A stretch of 14,378 bases of DNA from GWC2-37-8 sp964485555 (GCA_964485555.1 CAZAJN010000021.1:1-14378); one strand, 5' to 3'. Numbered from the stretch's first letter, positions 1 through 6,603 are shown. The notes: generated from the sequence alone by a model not told the origin. Numbers and translations: made by a program.

Positions 1-122
1 GGCAGAAGTGAGATATGAGCGAAGGCGAATAATCGAACGTAGATGAATGCGAGGAATACGAGTGTTCAGCTCTGCCGCGGGCAAGGAGTTTTCAGCAGAA
101 AACGACGCGTAACTTTGCTAGC
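1..122. repeat. Structured repeat element, copy 1 (left end cut by the window)
   Basis: Bases 1-61 are identical to 185-245 of copy 2. Visible helices are GGCAGA (1-6) with TCTGCC (71-76), and a 6-bp hairpin 88-93/98-103 with loop AGCA. In copy 2 the same hairpin has different arm sequences that still pair, which indicates selection on structure. The 3' end (111-122, AACTTTGCTAGC) matches by position the right arm of the outer helix of copy 2, but its partner lies before the window. No ORF is convincing. The active strand is unknown. It could be a structured RNA or a folding mobile DNA repeat. Confidence 0.7.
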
Positions 123-125
123 GAT

Positions 126-166
126 ACAAATTTTTAAAAGCCCCATCAAAGGGCTTTTAAATTTGT
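126..166. other. Long AT-based hairpin between the two element copies
   Basis: The left arm ACAAATTT..AAAAGCCC pairs with GGGCTTTT..AAATTTGT around the loop CATCAAA, with a two-base TT bulge. It follows the shared motif AGCGATAC at the end of copy 1. No run of T lies outside the stem on either strand, so a simple intrinsic terminator is possible but not shown. Copy 2 is followed by an analogous hairpin with a different sequence, so the hairpin appears to belong to the repeated unit. Confidence 0.6.
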
Positions 167-327
167 GCTACGGGGAATCGAACCGGCAGAAGTGAGATAT
201 GAGCGAAGGCGAATAATCGAACGTAGATGAATGCGAGGAATACGACCTGCCTGCCGGCAGGCAGGGCATTCAGCTCTGCCGAGGGCAACGAGCCATCAGC
301 AGATGGCGAGGCGTAATTCCCCGTAGC
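167..327. repeat. Structured repeat element, copy 2 (complete), candidate novel structured RNA
   Basis: A perfect 12-bp outer helix is formed by GCTACGGGGAAT (167-178) and ATTCCCCGTAGC (316-327). Inside are GGCAGA (185-190) with TCTGCC (275-280), a perfect 20-base palindrome (246-265) absent from copy 1, and the hairpin GCCATC/GATGGC (292-297/302-307) with loop AGCA. Three of the six pairs in that hairpin differ from copy 1 by changes on both sides. The conserved 61-base core (185-245) is identical in the two copies. This combination of a fixed core and covarying arms is typical of structured RNA. The strand cannot be decided from this window. Confidence 0.75.
246..265. repeat. 20-base GC-rich perfect palindrome inside element copy 2
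   Basis: The sequence CCTGCCTGCCGGCAGGCAGG equals its own reverse complement. It sits exactly where copy 1 has only a few bases, so it looks like an insertion into the apical part of the element or an optional hairpin. Its GC content is far above the surroundings, suggesting a short mobile palindrome. Confidence 0.75.
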
Positions 328-336
328 GATACATAG

Positions 337-375
337 GATATTTTAAAAGACCCTTCAAGGGTCTTTTAAAATATC
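337..375. other. Perfect 17-bp hairpin after element copy 2
   Basis: GATATTTTAAAAGACCC pairs without mismatch with its complement around the loop TTCAA. It occupies the same place as the hairpin after copy 1. No T-run follows the stem on either strand. It may be a bidirectional transcription barrier or part of the repeat unit. Confidence 0.65.
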
Positions 376-380
376 AGAAC

Positions 381-424
381 AAAAAGAAAACCCCTGCGCT
401 CAATCCTTTTGGAGAGCACAAGGG
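381..424 (-). terminator. Intrinsic terminator of the tiny-ORF operon
   Basis: On the minus strand CCCTTGTGCTC pairs with GAGCGCAGGGG (11 bp with G-U pairs), with an inner TCC/GGA extension, and is followed by TTTTCTTTTT. It lies about 20 bases after the stop of the 61-aa ORF, which supports that ORF pair being a real transcription unit. Confidence 0.8.
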
Positions 425-445
425 CACATTAATTGGACTAATGTC

Positions 446-631
446 CTAGATGATGTAAAACCAGCCAAAGTATATGAAAAGTGAATATGCAGCTTTTTCA
501 AACGAATGTAGGTCATTTCCCGTTAATTCGCCGCAAACATATTTTCTTTTCAACTTGCGCAAACTGCCATGTTTTTTGACCAATTCTCGCAAAGCGATGA
601 TGATGTTGCAAAACATCGCGGTCAGCAGCAT
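446..631 (-). CDS. Hypothetical 61-aa protein, second gene of a tiny operon
   Basis: The family is not recognised. The product begins MLLTAMFCNIIIALRELVKK, has a basic middle part (KKHGSLRKLKRK) and ends with an aromatic hydrophobic tail (SLFIYFGWFYII) that could touch a membrane. Its ATG lies inside the end of the upstream 46-aa ORF (10-base overlap, different frame), an arrangement typical of translational coupling. The unit has its own promoter (844-871) and a terminator (381-424), which argues for expression. An alternative is that both ORFs are one gene split by a frameshift. Function unknown. Confidence 0.5.
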   Translation of the reverse strand: MLLTAMFCNIIIALRELVKKHGSLRKLKRKYVCGELTGNDLHSFEKAAYSLFIYFGWFYII

Positions 632-762
632 ACTGCACCTCTTCTGACTCCCGGGATTTCAACAGGAAAACCCTTCATTGAAAGCAATACGCTTGCGGTT
701 ACCTCGCCCATGCCGCTTTGACCCAGAAGCTGAATCATCAATTTGCACTCGTTTTTTTTCAT
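622..762 (-). CDS. Hypothetical 46-aa protein with strong Shine-Dalgarno, first gene of a tiny operon
   Basis: The ORF starts ATG AAA AAA AAC GAG and encodes MKKNECKLMIQLLGQSGMGE followed by VTASVLLSMKGFPVEIPGVR and a short tail ending in two cysteines. A GGAGG sits 7 bases before the ATG (770-774), the best ribosome-binding site in the left half of the window. The promoter at 844-871 gives a leader of about 75 bases. The downstream ORF overlaps it by ten bases. It is shorter than usual gene-calling cut-offs and is easily missed. No family is recognised. It could be the front half of a frameshifted gene of about 105 aa. Confidence 0.55.
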   Translation of the reverse strand: MKKNECKLMIQLLGQSGMGEVTASVLLSMKGFPVEIPGVRRGAVCC

Positions 763-843
763 TTTCCACCCTCCTTTTGGATGTTGGTGATAAAAAAATA
801 TGAGGAAACAGCAATATGAAACATTAAGACTTCATTAAGTTGA

Positions 844-871
844 ACTGTACTCTGGTTTTTGTTTTTGTCAA
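844..871 (-). promoter_or_regulatory. Sigma-70-type promoter for the tiny-ORF operon
   Basis: The minus strand has a perfect -35 TTGACA (871-866), a 16-base spacer and a -10 TACAGT (849-844). It lies just after the murF stop and points at the 46-aa ORF, so the tiny operon can be expressed independently of the division cluster. Confidence 0.65.
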
Positions 872-896
872 TAGAGAATTGATACAATATATATTA

Positions 897-2189
897 TTAT
901 GGTTTCTTGAAAGGTTTCCTCCTCCATTCCTTGGACTGACGGCACAAAAGTTCTTCGCTGTCATCTGCATTTTTCAACAAGCCAGCCACGATCTTTTCCA
1001 TTCTCATGCCTTGCGAACCTTTGATCAAGATAAAATCTCCTTGCTGAAAAACATGGTTTATTTTTTCCACAGCCTGCATGGTATCGTCGAATTGCATTAT
1101 TTTATTTTTATATCCAAGCGCCACCAATTCATCAATAGCGCTCTGCATGCGTGATCCGACAGCTATGAACATATCGACATTGCAATCAAAGATTTTCTTG
1201 GCCACTTCCCTGTGCCCATTTTTGGTTTGTTCTCCAAGCTCCAACATGTCTCCCAAAATTGCAACTTTTCTGTTGGCTTTCATTTGCGCAAGCACATCTA
1301 TCGCTGCAATTGTCGAAACAGGAGATGCGTTGTAGGTGTCGTCGATAAGGAAAGTGCCATTTTCGCCCTCGAGCAAATTCATCCTACCTGCTGGTGATCT
1401 CAATGATTCAAGCGAACTGGCAATTTCAACTAAATTCATCTTAAAAATAATGCCCACACCCACCGCCGCCAAAGCTGCATACACCTGATGTTCAGCCAAA
1501 ATGTTTTTGAGCCTGATCGGGATGTTTTTTCCATCATAATTCAATTTGAAACTTATTCCCTGAGGAGCATCTGCCTGGTAGTTGTATATTATACCAGAAG
1601 CTCCTATCACGTGCTTTTCATTTTTTCCAAAAGTGATAACCTGGGATTTTGTTCGATTCGAAATGGCTAATGCTTTTTCATCATCTCCGTTCAACAAAGC
1701 GTAGCCATCCCATTTCAAAGATTCAACCAGGATTCCTTTTTCTTTGGCAATGTTATCGACAGTTCCAAAATATTCTATGTGACTCGCTGAAATGTTGGTA
1801 ATTATGCTGATGTCAGGATGAATAAACGACATGAAATACGCCATGTCACCCGGACGATCAACGCCCAATTCCAAAATCAAAATCTCAGGATATCTAGGAT
1901 TAAGTAAGGTGATGATCCATTTCACAAGGATCCAAATCCATTTGAAAAGATTCTTGCCTCCGCTTGATGCCCCGATGATGGTGAGCGGTATCCCTATCTC
2001 GTTGTTATAATTTTTCTGATTCTCACGCACATTAAATTTAGAACAAAGCACTGCAAAAACAGCAGCTTTGGTCGATGTCTTCCCCACAGATCCAGTGATG
2101 CCGATAACTTTTGGCTTATGACGCAAAAGGACCATTTCAGCCATCAGGCGCAAAATCTTTTCTAGAATTATGATTTTCCGTGGTTTCAT
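897..2189 (-). CDS. murF: UDP-N-acetylmuramoyl-tripeptide--D-alanyl-D-alanine ligase (MurF), short N-terminus
   Basis: MurF joins D-Ala-D-Ala to UDP-MurNAc-tripeptide in the cytoplasm with ATP, the last soluble step of peptidoglycan precursor synthesis. The 430-aa product shows the Mur ligase motifs in order: P-loop GITGSVGKTSTK (30-41), NYNNEIGIPLT (60-70), ELGVDRPGDM (107-116), NISASHIEYFGT (132-143), DDTYNASP (283-290), GDMLELGE (313-320) and KGSQGMRMEKIV (390-401). The P-loop lies about 30 residues from the start, whereas classical MurF has roughly 75 more residues before it, so the N-terminal UDP-MurNAc-binding domain seems absent. An in-frame TAA ten bases upstream rules out a longer start. 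It is the last division-cluster gene visible here, 97 bases after ftsI. Confidence 0.93.
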   Translation of the reverse strand: MKPRKIIILEKILRLMAEMVLLRHKPKVIGITGSVGKTSTKAAVFAVLCSKFNVRENQKNYNNEIGIPLTIIGASSGGKNLFKWIWILVKWIITLLNPRYPEILILELGVDRPGDMAYFMSFIHPDISIITNISASHIEYFGTVDNIAKEKGILVESLKWDGYALLNGDDEKALAISNRTKSQVITFGKNEKHVIGASGIIYNYQADAPQGISFKLNYDGKNIPIRLKNILAEHQVYAALAAVGVGIIFKMNLVEIASSLESLRSPAGRMNLLEGENGTFLIDDTYNASPVSTIAAIDVLAQMKANRKVAILGDMLELGEQTKNGHREVAKKIFDCNVDMFIAVGSRMQSAIDELVALGYKNKIMQFDDTMQAVEKINHVFQQGDFILIKGSQGMRMEKIVAGLLKNADDSEELLCRQSKEWRRKPFKKP

Positions 2190-2286
2190 TGATTTATCTT
2201 AAATATGAATTTTAAGTATATGACAAATGCTCTTTATTATCAAGGTTTTCCAATAGCAACATCGATGCTTCACCACTCACCTATCT

Positions 2287-4173
2287 TCATTTTTTCTTGT
2301 CATCCTTCTTGTCGTCCTTTTTGTCATCTTCTTGAGCATGAACCACAGTGGCAGTTTCGACTTCAACAGGCACTGAAACCATTTTAGCCAATGGGCTTGT
2401 TTTAGGATCTTCGGTAGGTTTTACTTTGTGATATTCAAGCAAAAATTTCATCACCTTCCCGAAAGTTGGAGCAGCGGAAGATTCCGCCCATTCAACACCT
2501 TTCGGATTAACTATTTTAACCAAAACTACAAATTGAGGATCATTGATAGGTGCATATCCCGCAAAAGACCCCACGTTGATACCCTCTTCATATCCCCTAG
2601 CTCCAGCTTTTGCGATTTGAGCGGTACCAGTCTTTCCACCCACCAAATAGCCAGGAACATCCGCACGCTTCCCATGTCCATTCACAACGACCGCCCTGAG
2701 CATCTGACTTGTTTGCTCAGCTGCCGCTTCAGAAATGACTTGCCTGACCTCTTGTGGTGGAATCATCTCCTCATGTCCATCACTGAAAACAAGCTTGTCA
2801 ACGATTTGCGGTTTCATGAGGACACCCTTATTGGCCAAAGCGCTGTAGGCAGCAGTCAGCTGGATGGGAGTAACGGAAATGCCTTGTCCGAACGAAGCTG
2901 TAAAAAAATTGATATCAGACTTCAAATTATTCAGATTTTTTATGTTTCCGCCAACTTCACTTGGAAGATCAATGCCAGTCTTCTCTCCAAAACCGAAACG
3001 CTTCACATATTCTGCAAAATTCCTGTTGCCAACCAATTTTTCTATATAAATTACTCCAGTATTCAAGGATTCTTCAAGCACCTGGGTCATTGTCTGCACT
3101 CCGTTAGCCTTCAAATCTGAATTTCTAATTTCATATCCAGCCTCCTTGACCACTCCGGTGTCCACATAGGTCATGGTCGGTGTTATTTTTCCGTCATCAA
3201 GCCCGATCGCCTCCGTGAAAGCCTTGAAAACAGATCCTGATTCATAAGGCTCACTGACAGCAGGATTGACAAAATGTCCGATGTCTTCAGTTTGCGAATA
3301 TTCATTAGGATTGAAACTTGGCTGATTCGCCATGGCCAACACTTTTCCAGTCTTAGGTTCCATCACAATCACGGTTGCACTGTCAGCGCTGAATTTTTCC
3401 ATCGTTTCCTTCACGATTTTTTCGACTTCGAATTGCACAGTATGGTTGATCGTCAAAACCAGATCAGGGCCATGTTTAGCTGCTTGCACGTCTCGATCAC
3501 TTACTGGAATCCATCTTCCTCTGGCATCACCTTCTTGCTTTATAGATCCAGCCTCTCCACGAAGAGCTTGCTCCCAAAAAGACTCAAGTCCATACATACC
3601 TTTTTGCAAACCACCATTTGAACCGACAAAGCCAATTGTTTGAGCAGCCAATTCTCCGGCCGGGTAGTATCTGAAATTTTCACCTTTCAGATATATGCCG
3701 TCAATTTTGGCGTCCCTGATATCTTGAGCCTCTTGCTCAGAAAGTTTATGCTTGAGAATTTCAAACATATCATTCGGATCATCCAACTTATTTTTCAACA
3801 GCTCCCTGTCCAAACCAAGAATTGAAGACAATCTCTCAACTGATCCCAGAGCGTCTTTCATTTCCCTTGGCACAGCATAGGCCATTTGCAGTTCGCGATT
3901 GACAGCCACTGGATACGGCTGATTGTTCTCATCTTGCAAAAAAATCTCACCTCGCTTGGCTGAAATTTCCGTCACGCTGTCATGCTGATTTTCAGCCATG
4001 TCGGTGTACATGCCATGCCTTAGAACTTGAAGAACATAAAGCTTGCCAATGATGCAGATTGACGCAAAAAAAATGAAACCCGCCAGTCCATATATTCTCC
4101 AGTTTTTTTCTTCTGAAGAGCCGCTTGATATAGTTTTTCTTCTTATGTGTTTCATCCGGTAATGGAAAATCAT
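2287..4173 (-). CDS. ftsI: Penicillin-binding protein, FtsI/PBP2-type septal transpeptidase
   Basis: This class B penicillin-binding protein crosslinks peptidoglycan, most likely at the septum given its place after rsmH and an FtsL-like gene. The 628-aa product has a cytoplasmic basic start, one membrane helix (about 27-49), the PBP dimerisation region with the RGEIF motif (74-78), and a transpeptidase domain with SVFK (active Ser314, Lys317), SLN (369-371) and KTG (514-516). The C-terminus ends in an acidic/basic tail with repeated DDKK units after residue 614, which is unusual. The start may be ATG at 4173 or the ATG six codons later; neither has a Shine-Dalgarno sequence. No PASTA domains are seen. 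Confidence 0.93.
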   Translation of the reverse strand: MIFHYRMKHIRRKTISSGSSEEKNWRIYGLAGFIFFASICIIGKLYVLQVLRHGMYTDMAENQHDSVTEISAKRGEIFLQDENNQPYPVAVNRELQMAYAVPREMKDALGSVERLSSILGLDRELLKNKLDDPNDMFEILKHKLSEQEAQDIRDAKIDGIYLKGENFRYYPAGELAAQTIGFVGSNGGLQKGMYGLESFWEQALRGEAGSIKQEGDARGRWIPVSDRDVQAAKHGPDLVLTINHTVQFEVEKIVKETMEKFSADSATVIVMEPKTGKVLAMANQPSFNPNEYSQTEDIGHFVNPAVSEPYESGSVFKAFTEAIGLDDGKITPTMTYVDTGVVKEAGYEIRNSDLKANGVQTMTQVLEESLNTGVIYIEKLVGNRNFAEYVKRFGFGEKTGIDLPSEVGGNIKNLNNLKSDINFFTASFGQGISVTPIQLTAAYSALANKGVLMKPQIVDKLVFSDGHEEMIPPQEVRQVISEAAAEQTSQMLRAVVVNGHGKRADVPGYLVGGKTGTAQIAKAGARGYEEGINVGSFAGYAPINDPQFVVLVKIVNPKGVEWAESSAAPTFGKVMKFLLEYHKVKPTEDPKTSPLAKMVSVPVEVETATVVHAQEDDKKDDKKDDKKK

Positions 4174-4235
4174 TCGAACATTGCTCGAACTTATTCCTTA
4201 TTGACGTTATCAACAAAACACGTTAACAGGTCATC

Positions 4236-4625
4236 TTATCTGGGAACATTGAAAGCTACTGATTGATTTTCTTCAAGATATTTCACATTCGAGGCATCAA
4301 TCATGTTCAGATTTCTTGATGAGTCTTCAATGTGATACAAAGATTTGAGCTCAGCCTCCTTAATCTTCAAAGCTTCGTTATTTTTCTGCTGCTGAAAAAT
4401 TTCTTTCTCCGCATTTCGAATAGCCAAACCTTTGACTGCGGTCTGGTTCACGGAATAGATATAAAACAAACCTGAAAATGCAGTGCAAGCAAGCACAACA
4501 AACACCGGACTAATGAATCCAGCAGCATTAACCGTTTGTATCGGTTTCTTAAATTCTAAGTTTCTTTTTGTATTTGGTTGTCCGCAATAGGAATTCTTCC
4601 TAATGACAACAGTTCTTTTTATCAT
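4236..4625 (-). CDS. FtsL/DivIC-like small divisome membrane protein
   Basis: The 129-aa product has a basic cytoplasmic N-terminus (1-30), one membrane helix (about 36-58) and a Lys/Glu/Gln-rich segment (65-95) predicted by eye to form a coiled coil. This topology, and its place between rsmH and ftsI, is that of FtsL, which helps recruit and activate the FtsI/FtsW septal synthase in model bacteria. Sequence similarity to known FtsL cannot be claimed, since the family diverges quickly. It is 42 bases after rsmH. A GGGGGG tract about 11 bases before the ATG could act as a weak ribosome-binding site. Confidence 0.65.
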   Translation of the reverse strand: MIKRTVVIRKNSYCGQPNTKRNLEFKKPIQTVNAAGFISPVFVVLACTAFSGLFYIYSVNQTAVKGLAIRNAEKEIFQQQKNNEALKIKEAELKSLYHIEDSSRNLNMIDASNVKYLEENQSVAFNVPR

Positions 4626-4667
4626 TTCTCATGGATCCCCCCAGAGAAATTAATTGTTTAATTCGCA

Positions 4668-5612
4668 TCAAGCTTTTTCGATCACTCTCAGCTTGGCGCT
4701 CCTGGCACGAGGATTTTCTAAAACCTCATCTTTGCTAGGTGCGATCGGCTTGGTTGTGATCAAGTTCACCAATGGCTTTTTCCCACACAAACACACGGGA
4801 AATTCCGGTGGGCAAATGCATCCCCTTGCATTATCCCTCAGCGTATGTTTGACCATAGCGTCTTCACCTGAGTGAAAAGTTATGATTGCCAGGTGGCCGC
4901 CAGGTTTCAAAATTTCTACCGCATCAGAAAGAAAGATTTTCAAGGATTCTAATTCCTTGTTGACCTCAATTCTCAAGGCTTGAAATGTTTTCGTGGCCGG
5001 ATGTATCTTTTTTCTTTTATATTGACCGGGAACAGATCTTTCGATTAATTCCACCAATTCAGATGTTCGTGTAAATTCTTTTTCTTCGCGCTGTTTCAAG
5101 ATATTTCTCGCAATCGAACGCGCATATTGCTCATCTCCAAATTCTTTCAGGATTCTCACAAGGTCATCTTCGCTGTACGTGTTCACTATATCAGCTGCTG
5201 TGATTCCCTTGGAAAGATCCATCCTCATGTCCAATGGCGAGTCGCCTTGGAAACTGATTCCGCGATGAGCGTCTTCGAGCTGGTCAGATGAAATGCCAAG
5301 ATCTGCCAAAATCGCATCCACACGGTTGATATCAACAGAAGCTAGTCTATCTTTTAGCGCTGAGAAATTATCATGAAACAAAATTATTTCAGCTTTTTCA
5401 TCGCTACCAGCTTCAAGTTTTTTTTCGAACCTGTCCAATGCGCTTTGATCCTGATCAAAAGCTACCAACTTTCCAGTCTTTCCAATTTTCGCAAGAACTT
5501 CGCCCGCATGTCCTCCACCTCCCAAAGTTGCGTCAACCACAACCATTCCAGGCTTGAGATTAAGGGCATCAACTGTCTCTTTCAGCAATACGGTTTTATG
5601 AATAGAAGTCAT
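4668..5612 (-). CDS. rsmH: 16S rRNA (cytosine1402-N4)-methyltransferase RsmH
   Basis: RsmH (MraW) methylates N4 of C1402 in the decoding centre of 16S rRNA using S-adenosylmethionine. The 314-aa product is of normal length and has the SAM motif DATLGGGGHA (27-36), ADLGISSDQLED (103-114), SPLDMRMD (125-132), HPATKTFQALRIEVN (204-218), a Cys-rich segment (265-276) and the C-terminal NPRARSAKLRVIE (300-312). The usual FHSLED motif reads FHSGED (246-251), a change of a normally conserved leucine to glycine. Its start follows a 90-base gap filled with short repeats after mraZ, and no Shine-Dalgarno sequence is present. Confidence 0.96.
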   Translation of the reverse strand: MTSIHKTVLLKETVDALNLKPGMVVVDATLGGGGHAGEVLAKIGKTGKLVAFDQDQSALDRFEKKLEAGSDEKAEIILFHDNFSALKDRLASVDINRVDAILADLGISSDQLEDAHRGISFQGDSPLDMRMDLSKGITAADIVNTYSEDDLVRILKEFGDEQYARSIARNILKQREEKEFTRTSELVELIERSVPGQYKRKKIHPATKTFQALRIEVNKELESLKIFLSDAVEILKPGGHLAIITFHSGEDAMVKHTLRDNARGCICPPEFPVCLCGKKPLVNLITTKPIAPSKDEVLENPRARSAKLRVIEKA

Positions 5613-5613
5613 A

Positions 5614-5695
5614 CAGTAACTCGTAATCAGTAACTAGTAATCAGTAACCAAAGAAATAATTTTTTTTATTCTAGTTACTGGTTTCTAGTTGCTAG
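5614..5695. repeat. Degenerate 14-bp tandem and inverted repeats between mraZ and rsmH
   Basis: CAGTAAC recurs at 5614-5620, 5628-5634 and 5642-5648, giving about 2.5 copies of a 14-bp unit (TMGTAATCAGTAAC). AGTAACTAG (5629-5637) is then repeated in inverse at 5671-5679 (CTAGTTACT), with further variants to 5695, so the RNA could form a hairpin in the mraZ-rsmH gap just before the rsmH start. It could tune rsmH translation or be neutral low-complexity DNA. Confidence 0.65.
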
Positions 5696-5701
5696 TCACT
5701 A

Positions 5702-6136
5702 TTAATAGATTCCCAACTTTCCAAGATTTTCAGCCACATCATCGGAATTTTCTTCAGCCTTCGTCCTATATTCAATCCATTTGTTTTCATCCCAAATCTC
5801 CAAACGATTGAAGACACCGGCCACCGTAACATTTTTATCAAGAGCTGCATATTCTTTCAGATACTCGGGCAAAAGAATTCGCCCCTGACTGTCGATGTCG
5901 CAATCAACTGCTCCGGCAAGCATCACGCGCACAAAACTTCTAGTTCCCGATTCCCCTATCGGAAATGCTCCAAGTTTTTCTGCGATATCTTTCCAGATTT
6001 TCATCGGATATACAAACAAACATTTGTCCAAGCCGCGAGTCACGACAACCTTGTTTCCAAGTTCCTTTCGAAACTTCGAAGGAAGCGCTATTCGCTTTTT
6101 AGGATCAACATTGTGCTGGTATTCTCCGATAAACAT
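5702..6136 (-). CDS. mraZ: MraZ, dcw-cluster transcriptional regulator
   Basis: MraZ is a ring-forming DNA-binding protein that regulates the division and cell-wall operon from its own promoter. The 144-aa product has two SpoVT/AbrB-type half-sites, DPKKRIALPSKFR (11-23) and DSQGRILLPEYLKEYA (82-97), the signature of the family, and the usual length. It starts MFIGEYQH, as many MraZ proteins do. It is the first gene of the operon and lies downstream of five GTGG boxes (6219-6273), its probable operator. The mRNA leader is about 110 bases and contains AGCTTTCAG repeats; no Shine-Dalgarno sequence is seen. Confidence 0.96.
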   Translation of the reverse strand: MFIGEYQHNVDPKKRIALPSKFRKELGNKVVVTRGLDKCLFVYPMKIWKDIAEKLGAFPIGESGTRSFVRVMLAGAVDCDIDSQGRILLPEYLKEYAALDKNVTVAGVFNRLEIWDENKWIEYRTKAEENSDDVAENLGKLGIY

Positions 6137-6140
6137 TTTT

Positions 6141-6210
6141 AGCTTTCAGCTACTAGCTTTCAGCTTTCAGTCTTCTTTCCTAGAAGCTAAGAGCTAATGA
6201 CTAGAAGCTA
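6141..6210. repeat. AGCTTTCAG-type short repeats in the mraZ leader
   Basis: AGCTTTCAG occurs at 6141-6149 and 6155-6163, with a partial CTTTCAG at 6164-6170. TAGAAGCTA follows at 6181-6189 and again at 6202-6210. The mixture of AGCT and TAGAAG words allows several alternative hairpins in the 5' leader of mraZ. It may be functional or only a degenerate simple repeat. Confidence 0.55.
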
Positions 6211-6218
6211 TTTATTCA

Positions 6219-6273
6219 CCACTTTCTTCCACTTATCTCCACTACAATGCAATTCTACTCCACACTCATCCAC
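6219..6273 (-). promoter_or_regulatory. MraZ-box array: five GTGG boxes at 10-bp spacing
   Basis: On the minus strand GTGG occurs at 6273-6270, 6263-6260, 6242-6239, 6232-6229 and 6222-6219. The intervals are 10, 21, 10 and 10 bases. Two boxes lie in the promoter spacer and three just past the expected start of transcription, each of those three of the form AGTGG followed by five bases. Known MraZ proteins bind direct repeats with 10-bp period (TGGGN5 in E. coli, AAAGTGKN3 in Mycoplasma). Position and period make this a probable autoregulatory operator. Confidence 0.75.
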
Positions 6274-6280
6274 CTGTCAA
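6252..6280 (-). promoter_or_regulatory. Near-consensus promoter of the mraZ (dcw) operon
   Basis: The -35 is TTGACA (6280-6275), the spacer is 17 bases and the -10 is TAGAAT (6257-6252). Transcription would start near 6245, about 110 bases before mraZ. Two MraZ boxes fall within the spacer, so bound MraZ would compete directly with RNA polymerase. Confidence 0.8.
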
Positions 6281-6348
6281 CACAATCGACATCGTCAAAA
6301 ATGGCTTCAAGAGGCCTCAACTAATAGTTATGCACAGCCTGACACAAC

Positions 6349-6383
6349 AAAAAACCAGCAAATTTTAATTATGCTGGTTTTTT
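6349..6383 (-). terminator. Intrinsic (probably bidirectional) terminator after the 66-aa gene
   Basis: AAAAAACCAGCA (6349-6360) pairs perfectly with TGCTGGTTTTTT (6372-6383). Read on the minus strand the GC stem is followed by TTTTTTG, about 20 bases after the stop of the 66-aa gene. It insulates the mraZ promoter from transcription coming from the right. Confidence 0.85.
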
Positions 6384-6402
6384 GCTTACTTTTTTCTGAT
6401 TC

Positions 6403-6603
6403 CTAAAGGCCAAGTCCGTAAGCACTAGAGAGCGTGCTGATAATGGAAGGCAAGATTATCATCATGCCTATAATAGGAAGAACGATGGTGCCGACTGTTA
6501 TGATCAACGTCCAAAGAAAATATTTTCTCAATTTTTCAACTGATGCATACATCGCATCAATTTTAATTTGTTGCTCCTCAAGTTTTTTCAAAATCTCTTC
6601 CAT
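6403..6603 (-). CDS. Small coiled-coil membrane protein, 66 aa
   Basis: The N-terminal 28 residues (MEEILKKLEEQQIKIDAMYA and on) form a heptad-like amphipathic helix, followed by a hydrophobic stretch from LWTLIITVGTIVLP to IISTL (about 30-58) long enough for one or two membrane passes. From memory, similar small proteins are frequent in Parcubacteria genomes, but no function is known to me. A terminator follows the gene closely. The leader has repeated TGACCAT words and an 8-bp tandem repeat upstream (6650-6689), but no Shine-Dalgarno sequence. It is probably monocistronic. Confidence 0.75.
   Translation of the reverse strand: MEEILKKLEEQQIKIDAMYASVEKLRKYFLWTLIITVGTIVLPIIGMMIILPSIISTLSSAYGLGL

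Noticed and set aside
167..184. tRNA 3' end on the minus strand (GGTTCGATTCCCCGTAGC)
   Set aside because: It resembles a T-loop and acceptor strand, but the bases before the loop do not pair with those after it and no anticodon arm follows. The bases belong to the outer helix of the structured element.
2428..3120. 230-aa plus-strand ORF
   Set aside because: It is antisense to the ftsI transpeptidase domain, with no motif or ribosome-binding site.
3992..4216. 74-aa minus-strand ORF
   Set aside because: It lies in another frame over the start of ftsI, which has clear family motifs; composition is not protein-like.
6197..6406. 69-aa plus-strand ORF
   Set aside because: It overlaps the mraZ promoter, the MraZ boxes and a terminator and shows low-complexity Ser/Thr/His composition.
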